51,421 nt of DNA from Acidobacteriota bacterium (GTDB taxonomy: Bacteria; Acidobacteriota; Blastocatellia; Pyrinomonadales; Pyrinomonadaceae). The stretch covers positions 1 to 51,421 of the forward strand of contig QHXN01000077.1 of assembly GCA_003222975.1 (NCBI GenBank), in the 5' to 3' direction. The notes under the pieces are model-generated. The model was not told the DNA's origin, did no database searches, and saw nothing but the letters and a program-made list of their open reading frames with translations. The position numbers were made by a program, and so were the translations under genes. Below, one piece after another: positions 16,678-24,152 of this stretch. Within the stretch, counting starts at the first letter, position 1. Each line of letters starts with the position of its first letter.

Positions 16678-18531
16678 ATGAAGAAGTTCTTGACCCTGTC
16701 CCTCGCCGCGCTGTTGTGCGCGCAGAGCGCCGCCGCGCGGCAGCAGCCTAAGCCCCCGCAGAAGCCGTCCGACTCGCAGCCGAACAGGCAGCAGCCCGCG
16801 CCGCAGCAGCGCACCCCGCCGCCCGCCAGCCCCGACCTCAAAGACTACGGCATTGAGATCGCGCCCGACCCGCGCCTGATCGTGATGATGGCCGCGCTCG
16901 ACGCCGCCGGTTGGGACCCGACGCCCGCGGGCGAGCGGCCCTCGGTCTTCCGCGAGCTTCTGCGCAAAGACCAGGCCGCGCTCGACCCCGTGCTGCGCAA
17001 GCGCATGCAGGACTTCTACCAGCGAAACGCTTTGAAGGGCGACGCCGCGACGCCCGCCGACCAGGCCGCGCGCTACGTCTCGCTCGCCTACACGCTCGGT
17101 CAGCCGCCCACGTTTGAAGAGCCGCAGCGCTCCGACGACCTGCCCGCGGGCGTGCTCGACGTGCTCCACTTCGTCCCGCTGCTGCGCGAGTTCTACAAAC
17201 AGTCGGGCATTGACGGCAGGCTGAACACTTACGTCCAGGCGCACCGCGCCGCGGGCGACCGGCTGCGCGCGCCGGCAATCGAGATGGCACGCGTCGTCCT
17301 CGCCTACCTCAACACGCGACCGCAGACGACCATCACCGAGCGCACGCGTGTGACCGAGCCTGCGAAGGGCAAGAAGAAGGGCGAGCGGCAGCTTACAGTC
17401 ACGAACGAGCGCGACCGGCGCTTCCGCGTCGTGCCCGACCTTTTGGCCGCGCCCGGCGCGGTCAACTTCCGCGTGGTCGGCGAGGACTACAACGCCATCG
17501 TCCCCGTGGACGTTGACCCGCGCCTCTCGGAGACGCGCCGCGCCTACATACAGTTCGTCGTTGACCCGCTCGTCGCGCACGCGAGCGGCCAGATCGCCGC
17601 GAAGAGGGACGAGATCAAGCAGCTCCTTGAGAAGGAGCACGCACGCACGGGCAATGACCTCTCGCCCGACGTTTTCCTCGTCGTCTCGCGCTCGTTAGTC
17701 TCCGCCGCCGACGCGCGGCTCGAAGAGGCTTTGCGCCTGAGCGTCCTGCAATTCGAGATGGGTGAGCGTCTGAAGAGGGCCGCCGACCCCGCGGCGCGCG
17801 ATCAGTTGACGAAGGAAGTGAAGGAGCGGCAGGCGGCCATCGAGGACGCGGCGGTCGAGCAGTTGGCCGACGCCTACGAGCGCGGCGCGGTGCTCTCGTT
17901 CCACTTCACGGATCAACTGCGCGGCGTCGAAGGCTCCGGCTTCGACATCTCGAACTTCATCCCCGACATGGTCGCCTCAATCAGCGTCGAGCGCGAGTTG
18001 AAGCGCCCGGCGGAGTTCGCCGCCGCGGTCGCGCGCGCGCGCGAGGCCCGCAGTCGCGCGCAAGAGGCGAGGGCCAAACAGGTCAGAGAAGCGGCCCCGA
18101 CCGACGAGCGGCGCGCGGCACTCCTCAAGAGCCTGGGCGACGTTGACGACCTCCTGCGCGTGCACAACTACGAGGAGGCCGAGACGCGCCTCGTGGCGCT
18201 GCGCGAACAGTACCGCGACGAGCCGCTCGTCTATTTCGCGCTCGGCCAGACCGCGAGCCTCTCGGCGCAGGAAGCCTTCGACGAGGGCTTGCAGGCCCAG
18301 CGCCTCAACGCCGCGCTCGCGCACTTCCGCCAGGCGATACTCTTCTCGACGCCAGACACAGACCCCTCGGTCGCCTTCCGCGCGCACCTCGCCAGCGGTC
18401 GCATCCTCGCGCACCTCGAACGCCGCGACGAGGCCGCCCGCGAGTTCGACGCCGTCATCTCTGCCAGCGCCCCCTCAGACCGCTGGCATCAGGAAGCCCT
18501 GGCGGAGAAGAAGAAGCTGAGCGGGCAATAA
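16678..18531 (+). CDS. Exported protein with C-terminal TPR-like repeats
   Basis: About 617 residues. The signal peptide is MKKFLTLSLAALLCAQSAAA, followed by a Pro/Gln-rich linker (about 22-55). The central part is helical, charged and of no known family. The C-terminal 120 residues look like tetratricopeptide repeats: NYEEAETRLVALREQY, LAHFRQAILFSTPDTD and RDEAAREFDAVISAS. Such proteins usually act as periplasmic scaffolds. I favour the ATG at 16678 (a GTG at 16675 directly precedes it); AGAAGG lies 6 nt upstream. The stop codon directly abuts heptad repeat 8. The function is unknown. Confidence 0.85.
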   Translation: MKKFLTLSLAALLCAQSAAARQQPKPPQKPSDSQPNRQQPAPQQRTPPPASPDLKDYGIEIAPDPRLIVMMAALDAAGWDPTPAGERPSVFRELLRKDQAALDPVLRKRMQDFYQRNALKGDAATPADQAARYVSLAYTLGQPPTFEEPQRSDDLPAGVLDVLHFVPLLREFYKQSGIDGRLNTYVQAHRAAGDRLRAPAIEMARVVLAYLNTRPQTTITERTRVTEPAKGKKKGERQLTVTNERDRRFRVVPDLLAAPGAVNFRVVGEDYNAIVPVDVDPRLSETRRAYIQFVVDPLVAHASGQIAAKRDEIKQLLEKEHARTGNDLSPDVFLVVSRSLVSAADARLEEALRLSVLQFEMGERLKRAADPAARDQLTKEVKERQAAIEDAAVEQLADAYERGAVLSFHFTDQLRGVEGSGFDISNFIPDMVASISVERELKRPAEFAAAVARAREARSRAQEARAKQVREAAPTDERRAALLKSLGDVDDLLRVHNYEEAETRLVALREQYRDEPLVYFALGQTASLSAQEAFDEGLQAQRLNAALAHFRQAILFSTPDTDPSVAFRAHLASGRILAHLERRDEAAREFDAVISASAPSDRWHQEALAEKKKLSGQ

Positions 18532-18619
18532 TAAGGCAAAAGTAAAAAGGCAAAAGGCAAAAGAAGAAGATGGGCTGCCACATCTTTCTTTTGCCTTTTG
18601 CCTTTTTACTTTTGCCTTA
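18532..18619. repeat. Heptad-periodic inverted repeat 8 (AAGGCAA type, copy G1)
   Basis: Perfect 34-bp arms (18532-18565 and 18586-18619), the longest perfect pair in the window, with a 20-nt loop. Units are AAGGCAA, AAGTAAA, AAGGCAA, AAGGCAA. It fills the gap between two convergent genes exactly: the left arm starts the base after one stop codon, and the right arm contains the other gene's stop. The same unit order recurs in repeat 20. Confidence 0.96.
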
Positions 18620-19678
18620 CTTCGTGACGGTGATCTCGCGCGTGGTCGTGTTGTAGCCGCCGTTCTCGACCGCGTTGCCGTCCTTGTCAACGAGTTCGAG
18701 CTTGACGGTGTGCTTGCCCGGCGTCCAGCCGGTAAGCCAGATCGGCCCCCACTTGTCTATATACTTCGCTTCGCCGCCGTCCACAGAGTAGCGCACGCGG
18801 TAAGTGACGGGAGGCACCATCGTCTTACCCGCGTCGTCGCCTACGAGCATCGCGTGCGACAGCCAGAAGTCAATCATGATCGCGTTTGTGTCGTCGCCCT
18901 TGTACTCGCCCTTCGGTCGGCTGTAGGTCAGGAGCGGCTTCGTCCTGTCCACCTGCCCGGCAGTGCTCGGCTGCGCGTAGTCCTTGCCTTCGGGCGTCGC
19001 GGCGGGCGTCGAGTCGGTGGCGGGCTTGTTGGAGTTGGCCTGCGACTGCGGCTTGACGGGCGCGACCACTTTGTTGGCGGCCCCCGTGTTGTCGGCCATC
19101 TTCTCGCCGGTGCTGGCGGTCGTGGGCTTCGACGCGTCGCCCCCGCCCTTCACCGTGAACGTGACCATCTGGAACGCGCCGTCGTTCTTGTAGCTCTCGT
19201 GCCAGGGGCGCGAGGGGAAGACGCGGATGGTGTGCGCGCCCTCGGCGACGTTGCGCAGCTCGAACGGCTGGCCGAGGTCGTAGTAGGCCTCGTAGGGCTG
19301 GTTGTCGAGGATGACGTGGATGTGGTTGCCCATGTTTGTCGCGGGGTCTTTGTGCGGCTTGTAGCCCTTGAGATCGCCCGAAAGGTCGAGCTTCAGCTTG
19401 ACGGTCGAGCCGCTCAAGGTCGCGCCCTCCTTCGGCTCGACGATCTTGAGCTTGGGGCTGGCGCTGTCCTCGTCGCCGCGCTGCTGCATCATGTCTTTGA
19501 CCTTCTGCGGGCGCTCGACTTCGGTGAGCGTCTGCGCGGCGGGCGAAGGCGAGGCGGCGGGCGAGGCCGCGGCGTTGGCGTTCGCCTCGGTGTTCGCGTT
19601 CATGTCGGAAGAGCAGCCCGCGAGCGCCGACGCGAAGACGAGCGCGCACGCGAGGAGCATGAGTCGAGAGAGTTTCAT
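18617..19678 (-). CDS. Lipoprotein with Ig-like domains, function unknown
   Basis: 353 residues with a canonical lipobox LAGC (Cys22) followed by an Asn/Ala/Pro-rich linker. The first domain (about 75-175) includes ATLSGSTVKLKLDLSG, GNHIHVILDNQPYEAYYDL and GAHTIRVFPSRPWHESYK. This resembles cupredoxin- or DUF4399-like domains that read HxHVxLDG, but I cannot name it firmly. A low-complexity linker (about 176-245) leads to a second beta domain with YRVRYSVDGG and GKHTVKLELVDKDGN, an Ig/FN3-like fold. Its stop codon lies inside the right arm of repeat 8. The gene is probably monocistronic and located at the cell envelope. Confidence 0.82.
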   Translation of the reverse strand: MKLSRLMLLACALVFASALAGCSSDMNANTEANANAAASPAASPSPAAQTLTEVERPQKVKDMMQQRGDEDSASPKLKIVEPKEGATLSGSTVKLKLDLSGDLKGYKPHKDPATNMGNHIHVILDNQPYEAYYDLGQPFELRNVAEGAHTIRVFPSRPWHESYKNDGAFQMVTFTVKGGGDASKPTTASTGEKMADNTGAANKVVAPVKPQSQANSNKPATDSTPAATPEGKDYAQPSTAGQVDRTKPLLTYSRPKGEYKGDDTNAIMIDFWLSHAMLVGDDAGKTMVPPVTYRVRYSVDGGEAKYIDKWGPIWLTGWTPGKHTVKLELVDKDGNAVENGGYNTTTREITVTK

Positions 19679-19695
19679 CCTGTCCTCCTGTCAAT

Positions 19696-19775
19696 GGATT
19701 GCGGATTGCGGATTGCGGATTGGAAGACAACCTGCTTCTTTTAATCCGCAATCCGAAATCCGCCGCTCCGCAATC
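19696..19775. repeat. Heptad-periodic inverted repeat 9 (GGATTGC type)
   Basis: The left arm at 19696-19723 is GGATTGC x3 plus GGATTGG. The right arm at 19743-19763 (AATCCGC, AATCCGA, AATCCGC) matches with one mismatch and continues degenerately to 19775. It lies between the superoxide dismutase stop (19779) and the lipoprotein start (19678), on the same strand. It is closely related to repeat 11. Confidence 0.9.
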
Positions 19776-19778
19776 GGA

Positions 19779-20426
19779 TTACCGCCGCTCGCTCGTGGCC
19801 GAGCGCGCCTGCGCGGGCTGCACGAGGCGGCCTTCGACCGATTCCCAGTCAATGTTGGAGAAGAACGCCTCGATGTACTTCGGGCGCTCGGCGGGCTTGT
19901 AGTCCAGGAGGAACGCGTGCTCCCACACGTCCATGACGAGCGCGGGGACGAAGCCGGCGACGTTGCCGACCTCGTGCAGCGTGATCCAGTGGTTCGAGAG
20001 CGTCTGGTTGATGGGGTCTTGGTAGCAGATGGCCCAGCCCACGCCGCGCATCTTGCCCACCGACACGAAGTCGGCCTTCCAGATGTCGTAGCTGCCGTAG
20101 GACGCTTCGGCGAGTTTACGGAAGTTCGAGTTATTGTCCGCGTCGGTGGTCGTCGAGCCTTTCTTCATGTTGTCGAAGTAATACTCGTGCAGAACCATGC
20201 CGTTGAACTCGAAGCCGAGGCGGCGCGTCAGTTCCGAGTAGGCGGGCATCTCCTCCTGGTCAACCTTGCCGTCCTGTAGGAACTCGGCGATCTTCGCCGT
20301 CAACGTGTTGGTGTTCGTGACGTAGCCCTCGTAGAGCTTGAAGTGCATTTCGAGCGTCCGGTCGGAAATCCCGTTCAGCCCGCTCAGGTCGAACTGCTGC
20401 GCCTTGTAAGTCTTGACGATGCTCAT
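19779..20426 (-). CDS. sod: Superoxide dismutase, Fe/Mn family
   Basis: Dismutates superoxide. 215 residues. Metal ligands are visible as His28 (LEMHFKLYEGYV), His80 (MVLHEYYF), Asp166 and His170 (VMDVWEHAFLLDY). The sequence belongs to a divergent branch: NMKKGSTTTDADN replaces the usual loop, and WITLHEVGNVAG replaces the common Trp-rich segment. The start is fixed by AGGAGG 8-9 nt before the ATG at 20426; the 22 residues open upstream are not conserved. There is no signal peptide, so it is cytoplasmic. Metal preference is not decidable from sequence alone. Confidence 0.94.
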   Translation of the reverse strand: MSIVKTYKAQQFDLSGLNGISDRTLEMHFKLYEGYVTNTNTLTAKIAEFLQDGKVDQEEMPAYSELTRRLGFEFNGMVLHEYYFDNMKKGSTTTDADNNSNFRKLAEASYGSYDIWKADFVSVGKMRGVGWAICYQDPINQTLSNHWITLHEVGNVAGFVPALVMDVWEHAFLLDYKPAERPKYIEAFFSNIDWESVEGRLVQPAQARSATSERR

Positions 20427-20619
20427 CTCTTCCTCCTTGTCATCAGTGCCAGCAAACCTCTTCAGCGAGGCGACCCCCAGCCGCCGAGACACCCCGCCGA
20501 GAAAACAGCACGGCTGCGCCCCGTCGGCAGGGCGGTTCGGAGTCCCGTTTGTCTCTCGTTTGAGTCTTGCCCGGATTATAAAACAGAACCGCGTGCGGTA
20601 GCGAGTGGAGAAAAGGATG

Positions 20620-20682
20620 AAGGCGGAAGGCGGAAGGCGGAAGTAAGAGCCGCCTTCACTTCCGCCTTTCGCCTTCCGCCTT
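20620..20682. repeat. Heptad-periodic inverted repeat 10 (AAGGCGG type) with a half decamer element
   Basis: Arms 20620-20644 and 20658-20682 match at 24 of 25 positions. Units are AAGGCGG x3 and the loop is 13 nt. Just left, 20589-20608 carries half of the decamer-type element seen in full at 26701-26782. The right arm ends 3 nt before the PuuD-like stop. Confidence 0.93.
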
Positions 20683-20685
20683 GCG

Positions 20686-21480
20686 CTAGGTCACGTTCCT
20701 GCCGAGGATGATGTAGTCGCCGTGCGACGTACCCATGAAGAAGAGCATCGGCAGGGAGAGCCAGGCGTTGGTGCGCGAGGCGAGGAAGGCCGCGCGCGCG
20801 AGCGCGGCGTCGGGCGGCGTGCCCGCGGCGGTGGCGGCGATGATGCGCTTCTGCGCGGGCCAGATGATGCCCCACACGTTCAGGAGCATGATGATGCCCA
20901 GCGCGCCGCCGACGCCGATGGAGAGCGTCTTGTTGCTCGCCCAGTGGTCGTGGCGGCCCGTCAACTGCGAGTCGAGCCACCAGATGATCGCCACGGCCAT
21001 CGCGAGGACGAGCGCCGCCGTCACCACGGCCAGAAGCCTTCCGTCCTTGCTCAGGTTCGGCAGCAGGGCGAAGTTGTAGATCGCCCACGCGACGACGGCG
21101 ATGATGAGCCAGACGAGCAGGACGACCAGGTAGCTCGCGCCCGCCGCGTCGCTGTTGGCGTTCGTCACGTCGCCGCGCAGGATGTACATCGAGTAGTAGG
21201 CGAAGCCCGCCAGCACCGTGACGAGCGCGCCCCAGCGGAAGAACCAGAGCGAGGGCGGCATCAGCGCGGGGACGACGATCTTCTTGGTCGGCGCGTCGAG
21301 CGCCTTCATGAAGTTGACGTTGATGAGGTTGAAGAAGTAGAGAATCCCGATCCAGGTGATGCCGGCGACGAAGTGCGTCCAGCGCAGGATGATCCTCGTC
21401 AGCTCGCCCCCGCTCGGCGCGTGGAAGATGCCGTCGAACAGCGCGAGACTCGCGGGGAGATGAAGAGTTGGCTCGAACAT
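20686..21480 (-). CDS. PuuD-like (urate oxidase N-terminal type) integral membrane protein
   Basis: 264 residues with about seven hydrophobic helices. It matches the membrane domain of the PuuD/urate_ox_N family: RWTHFVAGITWIGILYFFNLINVN near the N-terminus with a conserved His, LNVWGIIWPAQKRIIAATAAG, and WLSLPMLFFMGTSHGDY near the C-terminus. The cytochrome c domain fused in true urate hydroxylases is missing, and no purine catabolism gene is nearby. The reaction is therefore uncertain; a heme-linked redox role is the reasonable inference. The start is the ATG at 21480 with GGAGGACAC upstream. Confidence 0.8.
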   Translation of the reverse strand: MFEPTLHLPASLALFDGIFHAPSGGELTRIILRWTHFVAGITWIGILYFFNLINVNFMKALDAPTKKIVVPALMPPSLWFFRWGALVTVLAGFAYYSMYILRGDVTNANSDAAGASYLVVLLVWLIIAVVAWAIYNFALLPNLSKDGRLLAVVTAALVLAMAVAIIWWLDSQLTGRHDHWASNKTLSIGVGGALGIIMLLNVWGIIWPAQKRIIAATAAGTPPDAALARAAFLASRTNAWLSLPMLFFMGTSHGDYIILGRNVT

Positions 21481-21706
21481 CTGTGTCCTCCGATTTTCTC
21501 TTTTGTGAACTGCCGCGCCGCCCGCGGCCCTTCCCGAACTGCGGCGGGTGGGCGCGGACGGGAGAGCGCCGGGAGGCCGAGGCGGGCGCGCGTCGCAGAC
21601 CGCTGCCGCGGTTCGCCCGACGCCCTCCGGCGTCTCGTCCTTTTCAAACTGCTTCCGGTTTCGCGCGCGAGATTAGCACAAAACGCCCGCGCGCGGCGCA
21701 ACAATC

Positions 21707-22579
21707 TTACTCCCGCCCGCGTTGCTGCGCGTCTTCGGCGTTGAGCGTCAACTGCCGGAAGGCTTCGCGCAGTCGCAGCGCGACGCTGCCGGCGTGCGCC
21801 GCGTAGCGGTGGTAGTCGAAGGCCGCGACGGGCGCGATGCCGAGCGACGAAGAGGTGAGGAAGATTTCGTCGGCCTCGCCCAGCTCGTGCAGTGTGTGCG
21901 CGCCCTCGACGAAGGGCACGGCCAGCTCCCCGGCCAATTCAATGACTTGCGCGCGCGTCGTCCCGGCCATCGCGCCGGTCGCCAGCGCGGGCGTGTAGAG
22001 CGTCCCCTGCTTCACCCAGAAGAGGTTGGCCGCCACGGTTCCCGCGACCTCGCCGCGCTCGTTCGTCAAGACCGCCTCGTCGAAGTCGCGCGCGCGCGCC
22101 TCCTCCCACGCGAGCACGTGTTCGAGGCGGCTGATGGTCTTCACTCCCGCGAGCGGCGAGTGCGTGTTCATGCGGTAGGGCGAGACCGTCAGCGACAGGG
22201 ACTCAGGCGTCGGCCACGCGTCCGCCGTCATCACGAGCAGATCGGACGCGCCAGCGTCCCCGCTCTCGAACTTCCAACGCCCCCGGACGGCGCGCGCGAG
22301 CAGTTGGACGCGCGCGCGCCCGCGCTCGACCTCATTCGCTTCGATCAGGCGCGCGAGCATGAGCGCCGTCTCGTTGTCGCCGAAGTCGCACTCTACGCCC
22401 GCGCGCTCGGCGTGCGCGAGCAGGCGCGTCCAGTGCGCGTCCCACAAAAACGGGCGGCCCTTGTAAACGGCGACCGTCGTGAAGACGCCGCGCCCGTACA
22501 GGGCAGCCGCGTTGACGGCGGGCAGGCGCGCCTTCGTCGCCTCCGACAGACGGTTGTTCAGGATGACGTGCCGGTGCAT
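21707..22579 (-). CDS. Class IV aminotransferase (aminodeoxychorismate lyase/BCAT-like)
   Basis: A fold-type IV PLP enzyme of 290 residues. It shows YGRGVFTTVAVYKGRPF near the N-terminus, the PLP Lys region AGVKTISRLEHVLAWEEAR, EAVLTNERGEVAGTVAANLFW, and the phosphate-binding LYTPALATGAMAGTTR. The sequence is nearer to 4-amino-4-deoxychorismate lyase (PabC, folate synthesis) than to branched-chain aminotransferase, but the families overlap and I give no symbol. The ATG at 22579 (MHRHVILNN) fits the family start; the frame open to 22645 is Arg-rich and unconserved. It is divergent from the SGNH hydrolase. Confidence 0.88.
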   Translation of the reverse strand: MHRHVILNNRLSEATKARLPAVNAAALYGRGVFTTVAVYKGRPFLWDAHWTRLLAHAERAGVECDFGDNETALMLARLIEANEVERGRARVQLLARAVRGRWKFESGDAGASDLLVMTADAWPTPESLSLTVSPYRMNTHSPLAGVKTISRLEHVLAWEEARARDFDEAVLTNERGEVAGTVAANLFWVKQGTLYTPALATGAMAGTTRAQVIELAGELAVPFVEGAHTLHELGEADEIFLTSSSLGIAPVAAFDYHRYAAHAGSVALRLREAFRQLTLNAEDAQQRGRE

Positions 22580-22742
22580 CTTCGGGAGTGCTTCGCGCGC
22601 CGAAGCGAGGCGGCGCGGTCGGCGGGCGGCACGCGCAGGATACACGAACCCTTCAGACTTTTGCCAACTTTCTCCCGCGCGCTTCGCCGTTGTATCCTCT
22701 CGCAGAAGGCCGACGACAAAGTTATTTCATCTCTCTTCCGTC

Positions 22743-24074
22743 ATGCGCGATTCCGAGAGCGTTTCCGAGAAAGCCGCCAAGCCCGCCTTGCGCGTCCGCG
22801 TCGCGGTCGTCTTGGCGAGCGTCGTCGTCGCCCTCCTCATCTTCGAGGTCTTCCTGCGTACTGTCGGCTACACGTACCCGGTCTTCTACCAGCCGGACGA
22901 GGTGCGCGGCTACTCGCTGAAGCCCAACATGGAAGGCTGGTATCGAAAGGAGGGCGCGGCCTTCGTCCGCATCAACGGCGACGGCCTGCGCGACCGCGAG
23001 CACTCGAAGCAGAAAGCCCCCGGCACGCTCCGCATCGCCGTGGTCGGCGACTCATACGCCGAGGCCTTTCAGGTCGAGCAGGACAAAGCCTTCTGGTCTG
23101 TGATGGAGCGGCGGCTCGGAGAGTGTCCGGCGCTCGCGGGCCGCCGAGTAGAGGTCATCAACTTCGGCGTCTCCGGCTACGGCACGGCTCAGGAGCTTTT
23201 GACGCTGCGCGAGAAGGTCTGGGACTACTCGCCCGACGTGGTGCTGCTCGCCTTGACGACCAACAACGACGTGCTCGACAACTCGCGCGCGCTCAAACAG
23301 ACGGACGAGATTCCCTACTTCGTCCTGCGCGGCGACCAGCTCGTCCTCGACAACTCGTTCCGCGACACGGCCTCGTTCCGACTGCGCGACTCCGCCCTCA
23401 ACCGCGCGGGCCGCTGGCTGCGCGACCACCTCCGCTTCGTCCAAGCGATTCACGAGGCGCACGCCGCGCTCAAATCGAAGCTCGCCGAATGGCGCGAGCG
23501 CCGCGCCGCGCGGCAGGCCAAACAGAACGGCGGCACGCCCGGCGGAAGCGGCGCGAACGCAGCAGACTCCGCGAACGCCGCGGGCGGCGCGCAAGGAGCG
23601 CCACAGGAAGGCGTGCCGACGGACGAACTCGGCGCGGCCAACATGATCTACCGCGAGCCACAGGACGACGTTTGGCGCGACGCTTGGCGCGTGACCGAGA
23701 AGCTTCTGGCGACGATGAGCGACGAGGTCAAAAGTCACGGCGCGAAGTTTTTCGTCGTCACGCTCAGCAACGGCATACAGGTCTACCCCGAAGCGGCGGC
23801 GCGCGAGGCGTTCGCCCGCAGGGTCGGCGCGCAAGACCTCTTCTACGCGGAGCGCCGCTTTAAATCCCTCGGCGAGCGCGAGGGCTTCACGGTCTTCAAC
23901 CTCGCGCCCGACTTACAGTCTTACGCCGACGAACACAGAGTCTTCCTCCACGGCTTCGGGCGCGAACTCGGCAACGGTCACTGGAACGAGGAAGGCCACC
24001 GCGTCGCGGGCGAGATGCTCGCGCAATGGCTCTGCCAACAGATCGCGGATTTCGGAATGCGGAATGCGGATTAA
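22743..24074 (+). CDS. Membrane-anchored SGNH/GDSL-type hydrolase
   Basis: 443 residues. One N-terminal transmembrane segment (about 17-38) precedes an extracytoplasmic SGNH domain: block I IAVVGDSYAEAF, block II NFGVSGYGTAQE, block III LALTTNND, and block V GHWNEEGHRVAGEM, with the catalytic His probably in the latter. An Ala/Gly-rich low-complexity loop (about 260-295) interrupts the domain. Substrate is unknown; the family includes esterases acting on cell-wall or lipid acyl groups. The start is the ATG at 22743; the open frame to 22479 is a shadow of the divergent gene. The last residues (ADFGMRNAD) are encoded by the left arm of repeat 11, which supplies the stop codon. Confidence 0.85.
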   Translation: MRDSESVSEKAAKPALRVRVAVVLASVVVALLIFEVFLRTVGYTYPVFYQPDEVRGYSLKPNMEGWYRKEGAAFVRINGDGLRDREHSKQKAPGTLRIAVVGDSYAEAFQVEQDKAFWSVMERRLGECPALAGRRVEVINFGVSGYGTAQELLTLREKVWDYSPDVVLLALTTNNDVLDNSRALKQTDEIPYFVLRGDQLVLDNSFRDTASFRLRDSALNRAGRWLRDHLRFVQAIHEAHAALKSKLAEWRERRAARQAKQNGGTPGGSGANAADSANAAGGAQGAPQEGVPTDELGAANMIYREPQDDVWRDAWRVTEKLLATMSDEVKSHGAKFFVVTLSNGIQVYPEAAAREAFARRVGAQDLFYAERRFKSLGEREGFTVFNLAPDLQSYADEHRVFLHGFGRELGNGHWNEEGHRVAGEMLAQWLCQQIADFGMRNAD

Positions 24075-24150
24075 AAGATAAGGCGGATTTAAGTCGGCAT
24101 GACTCTCATGCCTCTTAAATCCGCATTCCGAAATCTGAAATCCGCAATCG
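24046..24150. repeat. Heptad-periodic inverted repeat 11 (CGGAATG type)
   Basis: The left array at 24046-24073 (CGGATTT, CGGAATG, CGGAATG, CGGATTA) lies within the last codons of the SGNH hydrolase. The right array at 24116-24150 pairs with it apart from one single-base insertion and one extra unit. The right array ends 2 nt before the purL stop, so the element spans the whole convergent junction. Confidence 0.9.
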
Positions 24151-24152
24151 CT

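Noticed and set aside
21722..23863. A 713-codon plus-strand open frame
   Set aside because: It runs antisense through the aminotransferase and out of frame through the SGNH hydrolase. Its composition is Arg/Pro-rich, as expected for a shadow in GC-rich DNA.
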